DNA from: Nostoc cf. commune SO-36
GTDB lineage: Bacteria > Cyanobacteriota > Cyanobacteriia > Cyanobacteriales > Nostocaceae
NCBI RefSeq assembly: GCF_023734775.1
Contig: NZ_AP025732.1
Location: 6,012,501 to 6,076,500, forward strand
Direction of reading: 5' to 3'
DNA length: 64,000 nucleotides
Part shown: in pieces, positions 8,629 through 15,703 of the stretch
Position numbering within the stretch: position 1 is the first letter of the stretch
How the letters are laid out: each line of letters begins with the position of its first letter
Notes under the pieces: model-generated
Told to the model about the DNA's origin: nothing
Seen by the model: only the letters and a program-made list of their open reading frames with translations
Database searches by the model: none
Made by a program: the position numbers and the translations under genes

Positions 8629-9398
8629 GTGAATAACTTGACGACAAATAAACTATCTACACCCCAGTTGTTTAAAGGCATTGCCCTATTTACACCTGGA
8701 GGAGATTTAATTTACTGCATCGACCCTAGCAAGCAAGGTCGATGGCATTTGCATTTATGCTCGGCTTTGCAAGAAATATTAGATTTACCAGATCCACCGC
8801 ACTTTTTAGTGCCTTGTTATACTGCAACTATTGACAACTGGTTAGATCCGCGTACTCAACAAGTGAGAACTTTTGCTGAAGCTTATCCGGCTGTAATTAG
8901 ACATCAAGCTTTGCTCAATACCATTTTTGGCACAGGGGAGTTAGTATGGCAAGCAGCTCCTTGGCAGGAGGGGTTGTGCGATCGCATGGTGTTAACAACT
9001 TATCGTTCGTCATTTGGGCAGCTTTGGGAAGATCACGATTTAATCGTCCGTCTAGACCTTTCTGAACCTGTGCCAAAATACCACCAACCAGTAATAGTAC
9101 AAAAAAAGAAGCGATCACCCAAGGCTATGTTCTGCGATTGTTTGTTGCTGGACATAGCAGTACTACTGAACGCATCCTTAAGAATTTACACGAATTGTTA
9201 GAGCGATCGCTCGGACATCCTTATACTCTGAAAGTAATTGATGTTTTAAGTCATCCAGAACAAGCAGAACTCAATCAGGTTTCTGCAACTCCTACCCTTG
9301 TGAAGGTTTGGCCTCACCCAATTCGGCGAATCGTTGGAGAGTTAGATCATGTAGAAAAGATTTTACAAATGTTAGCTGCTAAGGAAAATTTTAAGTAA
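8629..9398 (+). pseudogene. Long KaiB-like (thioredoxin-fold) protein, interrupted by a frameshift in a poly-A run
   Basis: The first frame (GTG at 8629) gives an N-terminal region of about 155 residues without motifs I recognise. The second frame, readable from about 9105 to 9398, gives a KaiB-type thioredoxin-like domain: YVLRLFVAGHSSTTERILKN, then the strand LKVIDVLSHPEQAE and the cis-Pro-like ATPTLVKVWPHPIRRIVG. The two parts join exactly if one A is added to the run of seven A at 9101-9107, giving about 256 residues, and Nostoc relatives have long KaiB proteins of roughly that size. The adding of one base is inference. Either the gene is broken, the assembly lost an A, or the run is a slippage site. 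KaiB itself is about 100 residues, so this is a paralogue with an added N-domain, not the core clock protein. Confidence 0.75.
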
Positions 9399-9410
9399 TC
9401 AGACTAGTTT

Positions 9411-9646
9411 TTTGCCAAGTGCGCGAATGGGTAGGTGTTGGTGAAGGGGTAACCACACAAATGGCTAGATTGCCCTATATTCAAGGATTTCATGGCTGCA
9501 TCATCTTTAAACTATCCGCGCACCTTATCTAGACTGACTTTCAGCTATTTACATCTACCAAATTGCCACTCCTTATGTTATGATTTCTCCATTCCCGCTA
9601 TTAAACCTTGAAAACCAAATAACACAAGACTTTGAGACATCGGCAA
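9411..9646 (+). promoter_or_regulatory. CRISPR leader of the one-spacer locus
   Basis: This 236-bp stretch aligns along its length with the reverse complement of 61022-60787, the DNA flanking the large CRISPR array. Shared blocks include TTGCCAA.TGCGCG.ATGGG, then ATCCGCGCACCTTAT.., TGTTATGATTTCT and CCTTGAAAACCAAAT. In both places it directly abuts the array end at which the repeat begins ATTGCAATT, which is the leader position. It should hold the promoter and spacer-integration signals. Confidence 0.8.
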
Positions 9647-9755
9647 ATTGCAATTAACTAAAATCCCTATTAGGGATTGAAATGGAAATAAGTATATCTG
9701 CAATCCCCGATATTTAGCATTGCAATTAACTAAAATCCCTATTAGGGATTGAAAC
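9647..9755 (+). CRISPR. Minimal CRISPR locus: two repeats, one spacer
   Basis: Repeats at 9647-9683 and 9719-9755 read ATTGCAATTAACTAAAATCC followed by CTATTAGGGATTGAAAC; the first ends in T instead of C. They enclose one 35-base spacer (9684-9718). Compared with the large array near 60 kb, the repeat differs only in a short internal stretch (AATTAACT versus AATTCAAT). The ATTGAAAC 3' end gives the usual crRNA 5' tag, so transcription is plus-strand. The locus lies about 140 bp upstream of rpsO. Homologous leader and repeat make this a real though nearly empty array. Confidence 0.85.
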
Positions 9756-9894
9756 TGGCATACACGTATATTTGGTGTATTAATTTAACATGATAGCGCG
9801 TGTACATACTATAATATTCCACATCCAGCTTGAGGGCTGTGATATTATAGGAGACTGCTGCATACAATTAGAAAAACTAGAAACTGAATCGATC

Positions 9895-10164
9895 ATGGCC
9901 CTGACGCAACTGCGGAAACAAGAAATAATTTCCAACTACCAAGTTCATGAAACCGACACTGGCTCGGCCGATGTCCAAGTTGCCATGCTAACTGAGCGCA
10001 TTAACCGCCTCAGCGAACATCTCCAGGCAAATAAAAAAGACCATTCTTCCCGCCGGGGACTGTTGAAGCTAATTGGTCAGCGCAAGCGTCTTCTAGCTTA
10101 TATATCGCAGGAAAGCCGGGAAAAATATCAAGCATTGATTGCTCGCCTCGGTATTCGTGGATAG
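9895..10164 (+). CDS. rpsO: 30S ribosomal protein S15
   Basis: Small-subunit primary binding protein that contacts 16S rRNA helices 20-22 and helps form bridge B4. The 89 residues match the family in full: [56 protein letters not shown] and a [15 protein letters not shown] end. The ATG at 9895 is chosen because the protein then has the universal length; the open frame upstream to 9790 is not family sequence. The PAM68 gene starts 11 bp after the stop, a pairing I know from other cyanobacteria. The 5' region from 9756 may carry an S15 autoregulatory fold, but I could not establish one. Confidence 0.97.
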   Translation: MALTQLRKQEIISNYQVHETDTGSADVQVAMLTERINRLSEHLQANKKDHSSRRGLLKLIGQRKRLLAYISQESREKYQALIARLGIRG

Positions 10165-10175
10165 GATTACCGCTT

Positions 10176-10646
10176 ATGTCTGCTGAAGAATCTGAACGCA
10201 GTCGCTTGCCCTTTGAACCAAACAAAAAGCGCCAAAAACCCGCAAAAGCTCAAAGTAAACCCGCAGCAAAGCCACAAGAATCTACCAAACAGGCTGAGAA
10301 AAAAGCGCGTTATACCAAACAAGAGATGGCAATTCCCCAAGTAGTCAGCCAGAGGATGATTCGACGGGTAGCTGGGTTCTGTGGTGTACCAACGGCTTTG
10401 GGTATTAGCGCTCTGGTAGTTAGCTATTTGCTTGCTACTTACTCGGACATCCAACTACCTCCCATCGCCGTGTTATTGGTGAACATGGGACTATTTGGTT
10501 TAGGGGTCTTAGGGATAACTTATGGCGTTCTCTCTGCCTCTTGGGATGAAGAAAAAGTCGGAAGTTTGCTGGGTTTGGGTGAATTCAACACCAATTGGGG
10601 ACGAATGGTGGAAGTTTGGCGCGAAACTCGGCAAAAAAACTCATAA
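10176..10646 (+). CDS. PAM68 family photosystem assembly protein
   Basis: Thylakoid membrane protein whose plant homologue PAM68 is needed for photosystem II assembly. Residues 1-55 are a charged, Lys/Pro/Gln-rich cytoplasmic tail. Two membrane segments follow (about 72-90 and 96-118), joined by a short loop DIQLPP, and then the conserved C-terminal part SASWDEEKVGSLLGLGEFNTNWGRM. Length (156) suits the family. It begins 11 bp after rpsO and is surely co-transcribed with it. A 10-bp hairpin at 10701-10730 follows. Function is by family inference. Confidence 0.9.
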   Translation: MSAEESERSRLPFEPNKKRQKPAKAQSKPAAKPQESTKQAEKKARYTKQEMAIPQVVSQRMIRRVAGFCGVPTALGISALVVSYLLATYSDIQLPPIAVLLVNMGLFGLGVLGITYGVLSASWDEEKVGSLLGLGEFNTNWGRMVEVWRETRQKNS

Positions 10647-10700
10647 TGAACGGCGCTCAGAGATTAAGTAACTGCGGTATTGGGTAAATTGAGAAGTGAA

Positions 10701-10730
10701 TGTTGAAGTTGAAATTTTATAACTTCAACA
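10701..10730 (+). terminator. Hairpin after the rpsO-PAM68 unit
   Basis: TGTTGAAGTT at 10701-10710 pairs perfectly with 10721-10730 over a 10-base loop, 55 bp after the PAM68 stop. There is no long T-tract after it, so termination is likely but not certain. Confidence 0.5.
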
Positions 10731-10917
10731 TTGCTAATTAAAGTTATATATTCCTTATATCCAGTTATTTAGTAGTAAAACTACAGACTGAGCGCTACAT
10801 TTTATCTATGTTTTTGTAAACAAATTTTATTTTTAACTACTCGTAATTAGACCAATAGGCAAGAATAAAGTTAGCTCATTTACAGAAAACTTTACTCAAT
10901 TATCAGGAACTTTTAAG

Positions 10918-11976
10918 ATGATTATAGTAATGAAAAGTGGTTCCCCAGAGGCGGAGATAAAGCGCATTGATGAGGAACTAACTAGCTGGGGGCTAACTCC
11001 AGAAAAAATTGTTGGTCAACACAAAGTAGTTATTGGTCTAGTAGGTGAAACTGCCAGTTTAGATCCACTACAAATTCAAGAACTTAGCCCTTGGATTGAA
11101 CAGGTATTGCGCGTAGAACAGCCTTACAAACGAGCCAGTCGCCAGTACCGTCACGGCGAAGCTTCGGAAGTGGTGGTTAATACTCCCAATGGAGCGGTGG
11201 TATTTGGTGAACACCACCCTTTGGTGGTCGTTGCCGGCCCCTGCTCGGTAGAAAATGAAGAAATGATTGTGGAAACGGCGCGGCGCGTCAAGACTGCTGG
11301 AGCCTCATTTCTGCGCGGAGGGGCATACAAACCTCGGACTTCACCTTACGCTTTCCAAGGACACGGCGAGAGTGCTTTGGATTTGTTAGCGAAGGCGCGG
11401 GAAGTCAGTGGGCTAGGTATTATTACAGAAGTGATGGATGCCGCTGACCTGGATAAAATAGCAGAAGTTGCTGATGTGATCCAGGTGGGGGCAAGGAATA
11501 TGCAGAATTTCTCCTTGCTCAAAAAAGTGGGAGCGCAGCCGAAACCAGTTCTCTTGAAGCGGGGAATGGCGGCTACTATTGAGGATTGGTTGATGGCAGC
11601 CGAGTATGTTTTGGCATCTGGCAATCCCAATGTGATTTTATGTGAAAGGGGAATACGCACCTTTGACCGCCAGTATACGCGAAATACACTGGATTTATCG
11701 GTGGTGCCAGTTTTGCGAAAGCTGACTCATCTGCCAATTATGATTGACCCTAGCCACGGCGTAGGTTGGTCTGAATTTGTGCCATCAATGGCGATGGCTG
11801 CGATCGCAGCTGGCACAGATTCCCTGATGATAGAGGTTCACCCCAATCCTGCCAAAGCTTTATCCGACGGCCCCCAATCTCTCACACCAGACCGTTTCGA
11901 TAACTTAATGCAAGAATTAGCAGTAATTGGTAAGGCAGTGGGACGCTGGCAGCAACCAGCCGTGGCTTTAGCTTAA
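10918..11976 (+). CDS. aroF: 3-deoxy-7-phosphoheptulonate synthase (DAHP synthase, type I-beta)
   Basis: First step of the shikimate pathway: phosphoenolpyruvate plus erythrose-4-phosphate gives DAHP. Residues 1-70 form the ferredoxin-like regulatory domain of the AroF/TyrA-linked type (MIIVMKSGSPEAEIKRI). The TIM barrel follows with VVVAGPCSVENEE, GGAYKPRTSPYAFQG, VGARNMQNF, LLKRGMAATIEDW, CERGIRTF and IDPSHGVGWSEFVP. Pro-Arg-Thr-Ser and the metal-binding Cys, His, Glu and Asp positions are all present. Length 352 is usual. The N-terminal domain suggests feedback control by tyrosine or phenylalanine, as in other type I-beta enzymes. Two hairpins follow the gene. Confidence 0.96.
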   Translation: MIIVMKSGSPEAEIKRIDEELTSWGLTPEKIVGQHKVVIGLVGETASLDPLQIQELSPWIEQVLRVEQPYKRASRQYRHGEASEVVVNTPNGAVVFGEHHPLVVVAGPCSVENEEMIVETARRVKTAGASFLRGGAYKPRTSPYAFQGHGESALDLLAKAREVSGLGIITEVMDAADLDKIAEVADVIQVGARNMQNFSLLKKVGAQPKPVLLKRGMAATIEDWLMAAEYVLASGNPNVILCERGIRTFDRQYTRNTLDLSVVPVLRKLTHLPIMIDPSHGVGWSEFVPSMAMAAIAAGTDSLMIEVHPNPAKALSDGPQSLTPDRFDNLMQELAVIGKAVGRWQQPAVALA

Positions 11977-12011
11977 AATTCTGTTGCAACTTGTTGCTAG
12001 GCATAAAATAA

Positions 12012-12054
12012 ATTAAAGTTTGTAGTAACCGAAGAACCCAAACTTTAATCTTTT
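12012..12054 (+). terminator. Rho-independent terminator of aroF
   Basis: ATTAAAGTTT at 12012-12021 pairs with 12040-12049 and is followed by CTTTTT, 35 bp after the aroF stop. Perfect 10-bp stem with an 18-base loop. Confidence 0.75.
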
Positions 12055-12101
12055 TGTATGTTTAATTATGCCTAACTATTTATTATAAATGTGAAATAAT
12101 G

Positions 12102-12132
12102 CCCCTTTAGAAATCTTCTAAAGGGGATTTTT
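12102..12132. terminator. Second hairpin, probably bidirectional
   Basis: CCCCTTTAGAA (12102-12112) pairs with TTCTAAAGGGG (12116-12126) across a 3-base loop, then ATTTTTAAA. It lies between aroF and the convergent gene at 12209-12460 and can stop transcription from either side. Confidence 0.8.
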
Positions 12133-12208
12133 AAACACTAACTAAAGCTATGAAAAAAGAACTCTGCAATCACTATTGATGGACAATATTTTGCAGTTGC
12201 AAGTATTC

Positions 12209-12460
12209 TTATCTATATACATAGCGAGCAGGTATCCACTGGCGGCCACGATTTGTTTGCACCCAACGTCCAGGAACCAATATCCTCCTTCTCGCTTGAA
12301 CAGGAGTACGAACCCTAACTGGCGATGGTCTTCTGATTATTCTAACTGGAACCGGTCGCCTAACTGACCGTCTGATTTGAGCATCGGCTTGGGAAGGAAT
12401 AAAGGTAACAGCAATTGGTAAAATCAGCGCTGCACTAGCAAGCATCATTTTAATATTCAT
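12209..12460 (-). CDS. Small exported arginine-rich protein, function unknown
   Basis: An 83-residue protein with a classical signal peptide: Met-Asn-Ile-Lys start, hydrophobic core MLASAALILPIAVTFI and a cleavage-like ADA-Q. The mature part of about 55 residues is dominated by Arg, Val and Pro (IRRSVRRPVPVRIIRR) and ends in an aromatic motif GRWVQTNRGRQWIPARYV. The pattern of W and Y near the C-terminus recalls small periplasmic YXWGXW-type proteins, but the match is weak. ATG at 12460 is preferred because AAGGAAAG lies 8 bases before it; a TTG at 12466 is also in frame. The strong positive charge suggests binding to wall polymers or nucleic acid. No specific function can be given. Confidence 0.7.
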   Translation of the reverse strand: MNIKMMLASAALILPIAVTFIPSQADAQIRRSVRRPVPVRIIRRPSPVRVRTPVQARRRILVPGRWVQTNRGRQWIPARYVYR

Positions 12461-12466
12461 TCGCAA

Positions 12467-13041
12467 ACTTTCCTTTTCTTATGTAGACATCGCAGGGATT
12501 AATATTTTGCAAACTATTAATCCCTTTGACAACTAAATAGTAGGATTGAAAAGAGCTATACACTAGTGAAAAAGGTAATTAGTTAAAGCGTGACTAATGT
12601 CATAAACCTCATCCATCTTGAAAACTGGAGTTTTTCTAGAAAACGTATTGCTGTGAATAAGTGGGTGTAAAGAATGATACAGGGATGCTTAAAGTAGAAT
12701 GCGATCGCCTGGAGACGAGAACGCATTACCTACGACGAAGAAGAACGCCTTAATATACGGTTACAACATCACCACCCACTTCCGTTACGACCAGCAAAAA
12801 CGCCAATCAGCAACGCTAGGCGTAGGTCACTAGAGGTTAGTCTAAACTCCAGACAAAATGATATTGTCATAAATTGTGGGTTGACCTGGGGACTGAGACA
12901 ATTTTGATAGGCATTCAAACCGCAAGCAAATTGGAAAAAAGACTATTTCCCAGTCCCCAGTAACTAGTACCCAGTCCCGGAAACCCCTTGGAATTTGCTT
13001 AAGATACGGTAGCCCCTCTTAGACATCCCACGCAATGCCCT
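12467..13041. other. Intergenic region with degenerate repeats
   Basis: About 575 bp upstream of hisC. It contains one HIP1 octamer (12703), traces of short repeats (CAGTCCCCAGTAACTAGTA) near 12950 and no supportable gene. The hisC promoter should be in its last 150 bp. Confidence 0.55.
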
Positions 13042-14103
13042 ATGACCAAATACTTTCGCTCCAATGTTGATGCAATGGCTAGCTATGTTCCCGGTGAACA
13101 GCCCCAACGCGGTACACAGATAATTAAACTTAACAGCAATGAAAACCCTTATCCTCCTTCCCCTAAGGCATTAGCTGTGCTGCGAAATATTGATGGTGAA
13201 TGGTTGCGGCGGTATCCAGAACCTTTCGGTGGGGAGTTCCGGCAAGCTGCAAGTAAAGTTTTAGGAGTTCCAAGTGATTGGATAATTGTGGGAAATGGTA
13301 GTGACGAATTGTTGAGCGTGATCATTCGAGCCTGTGTAGAACCTGGGAAAAAAGTAGTTTACCCGATTCCAACTTACGTGCTGTATCGCACGTTAACAGA
13401 AATGCAAGCTGCGGAAATTACTGAGATAGCCTACAATGAGGACTACAGCTTACCCTTGGAAGAACTAGTTGTTGCTAATGGAGCGGTGACATTCATGGCA
13501 TCGCCCAATAGTCCATCAGGGCACGTAGTGGCAACAGATGACTTGCGAAAATTAGCCAGCCAGTTATCTGGAGTATTGGTGATTGATGAAGCATATATAG
13601 ATTTTACCGAAGAGAATGCATTGGCTTTGGTAAAAGAATACGAAAATGTGATCGTCATTCGGACACTTTCTAAGGGGTATTCGTTGGCAGGATTACGATT
13701 GGGCTTTGGTGTGGCGAATCCCAAACTTTTGCAGGGATTGTTTAAGGTTAAAGATAGCTATAACATTGATGCGATCGCTTGTGCAATTGGTACAGTTGCC
13801 ATCACCGACCAAGCTTATAAAAATGCTTGTGTAGCAAAGATTAAGGCATCACGGGCTAAGTTAGCAACAGAATTAAAACAATTAGGTTTTCATGTTTGGG
13901 ATTCTCAAACTAACTTTTTGCTGGCACGACCAAAAGAAGGAAATGCAGAATATCTCTATCAAAAACTGAAGGAACGGGGAATTTTAATCCGTTATTTTAA
14001 GCAGCCTGGACTAGATGACAAATTAAGAATTACCGTTGGTACTGATGAACAGAATCAGACTTTAATAGAGGCATTAATTTATTTGTTAGAGACTCAACAG
14101 TAG
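13042..14103 (+). CDS. hisC: Histidinol-phosphate aminotransferase
   Basis: PLP-dependent class II-type aminotransferase converting imidazole-acetol phosphate to histidinol phosphate with glutamate. The fold-type I signatures are present: KLNSNENPYPPSPKAL, GNGSDELLSVIIRA, ASPNSPSGHVV, VIDEAYIDFTEE and the PLP-lysine segment TLSKGYSLAGLRLGFG, ending in LRITVGTDEQN. The 353-residue length is normal. Some HisC-like enzymes act on aromatic amino acids or cobalamin precursors, but the motifs here are the ordinary HisC ones. It is not in a his operon, as usual for cyanobacteria, where his genes are scattered. Confidence 0.94.
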   Translation: MTKYFRSNVDAMASYVPGEQPQRGTQIIKLNSNENPYPPSPKALAVLRNIDGEWLRRYPEPFGGEFRQAASKVLGVPSDWIIVGNGSDELLSVIIRACVEPGKKVVYPIPTYVLYRTLTEMQAAEITEIAYNEDYSLPLEELVVANGAVTFMASPNSPSGHVVATDDLRKLASQLSGVLVIDEAYIDFTEENALALVKEYENVIVIRTLSKGYSLAGLRLGFGVANPKLLQGLFKVKDSYNIDAIACAIGTVAITDQAYKNACVAKIKASRAKLATELKQLGFHVWDSQTNFLLARPKEGNAEYLYQKLKERGILIRYFKQPGLDDKLRITVGTDEQNQTLIEALIYLLETQQ

Positions 14104-14333
14104 CGCATCGAGGTCAAAAAGCGTCATTTACCGCAGTGACTAATTAAATGGGCAAATGGTAAGGATAGTTCGTCTGTAACAACATCTTCCAAATCCACTA
14201 AAACAGCAAAAAATTGATGAAAGCTCACTAATGTAAAGAATAGTGACTGATAAGCTTACTATGCACTCGATAGTGATAAATTCCTGAGTTTGACAGATTT
14301 GATTTTTGAAAAAATGACCTACTCTTAAAGCTT

Positions 14334-15239
14334 ATGTATAAAAAAATTGCTATTCCGATTTTAAGCCTCATGTTTGCAACGCTGATACCCAATGTGGTAT
14401 CTGCTGAGACTGTGATGAAAAAAGTAGCCAGAACAGGGGTGTTAACAGCCGGGACTAGTAAAGATGCGCTACCTTTTGCCTATGTGAATAGTCAAGGAAA
14501 GTTAAATGGCTATTCTGTAGATATGCTGACTCTGATTAAAGAGCAGTTAGAAAAAGACCTAGGAAAAAAAATTAAACTACAATTAGTTGGTCTTAGCCCC
14601 TCTGAGCGGATTACCAAAATAGTTAATCAACAAGTTGATATTGTATGTGATGCTAGTAGTTTTACATGGAAGCGAGATAAAAAAGTAGACTTTTCTGTAA
14701 GTTATGGTTTGACTGGAACCCAATTATTAGTTAAGAAAGGAAGTAATCTAGGTTCCCCTGAATCCCTTATTGGTAAGGGAATTGGTGTGCTGGCGGGAAC
14801 CACAAATGAGCAGGCGATCGCTCGTGTACAACCGCAAGCTAAACTGGTGTATTTTAAAACTAGGGCAGAGGGATACACAGCTTTGCAAGAAGGTAATATT
14901 GATGCTTTCTCATCCGATAGCGTTCTTTTAGAGGGATGGTTGCAACAGCAAAAAAATCCAGATGATTTTGCGATCGTACCCGATCGCCCCTATTCACGAG
15001 AAGGTATCGCTTGCATGGTGCCAGAAAATAACTCGAAATTCTTGGATACAGTCAACTATTCTCTGGTCAAGTTCATGCAAGGATTCGTCAATGGAAATCC
15101 GCGATATGTCGCTATTTTTGACCGTTGGTTTGGCCCTCAAAGCCCTGTAGTGCTCAATCGGGATTTACGTGATTTGGTAGTGGAAACTATGCAATTAATC
15201 ATAGAATTTCGTGAGGAAGTTCCTAAAAATGACCTGTGA
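14334..15239 (+). CDS. Periplasmic solute-binding protein, amino-acid ABC type (SBP family 3)
   Basis: Binds a small polar solute, most likely an amino acid, in the periplasm. A signal peptide (residues 1-24, IAIPILSLMFATLIPNVVSA) precedes the two-lobed domain. The N-lobe begins VARTGVLTAGTSKDALPFAYV and the family signature GKLNGYSVDMLTLIKE follows. The hinge region DIVCDASSFTWKRDKKVDFSV corresponds to the usual xxxITxxRxxxxxFS segment. Length of 301 is normal. No permease or ATPase is adjacent, so it is an orphan binding protein; such proteins can also serve as sensors. Ligand unknown. Confidence 0.85.
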   Translation: MYKKIAIPILSLMFATLIPNVVSAETVMKKVARTGVLTAGTSKDALPFAYVNSQGKLNGYSVDMLTLIKEQLEKDLGKKIKLQLVGLSPSERITKIVNQQVDIVCDASSFTWKRDKKVDFSVSYGLTGTQLLVKKGSNLGSPESLIGKGIGVLAGTTNEQAIARVQPQAKLVYFKTRAEGYTALQEGNIDAFSSDSVLLEGWLQQQKNPDDFAIVPDRPYSREGIACMVPENNSKFLDTVNYSLVKFMQGFVNGNPRYVAIFDRWFGPQSPVVLNRDLRDLVVETMQLIIEFREEVPKNDL

Positions 15240-15703
15240 AATAATCAGTTTTCCCACAAAATCATTTAAGCCAATTTTCAAAAATACAGCATTGGCGATG
15301 CCTGCGGTAGGCATCGTCTACGCACCTCGGAATCTAGATTTAAAAAAATAATTTATCGAACAGAATTCAGGAGTCAGGAGTCAGAATTCAGAATGAATTT
15401 TGTGCGACTGGCGGATAGCGCAGCGTATACCCTTCGGGATGCTTCGCTTAGAGCGAGTACTCGAGCGTCTGAATAACCGGCGTTTTTGCACCCCCACTAA
15501 ATTGAAAATTTAGTGGTCTTCAATTCCTGCGCGGTATGAATCCCCGACTGATAGCGTTCGCTTTTAGCGTCTCTAAGAGTTGCGTTAGCGAGTCCGCGAG
15601 CGTCTTGATTCTGACTCCTGTTAGCGGTAGCGGGGCGTTTAGCCCATTCTGACTTCTGAATTCTTCTTCAAAAGTCACCCCTTCAGGCGCTAATCTCAAG
15701 TAA
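15240..15703. repeat. Repeat-rich intergenic region
   Basis: Holds several repeat types. A palindrome lies at 15295-15316 (GCGATGCCTGCGGTAGGCATCG). Inverted near-copies of GAATTCAG(G/A)AGTCAGAAT lie near 15362-15394 and 15645-15665. A 9-bp stem lies at 15494-15516 (CCACTAAAT/ATTTAGTGG), followed by TGCGCGGTATGAATCCCC. The last stretch resembles end sequences of IS200/IS605 elements, but no tnpA or tnpB is present. No gene seen. Confidence 0.6.

Noticed and set aside
9756..9894. S15 autoregulatory RNA fold upstream of rpsO
   Set aside because: No convincing pseudoknot or helix could be drawn by eye; a covariance search would be needed.
15470..15560. Possible IS200/IS605 end
   Set aside because: TGCGCGGTATGAATCCCC and a small hairpin recall such ends, but no tnpA/tnpB sequence or opposite end was found, so only a repeat region is listed.
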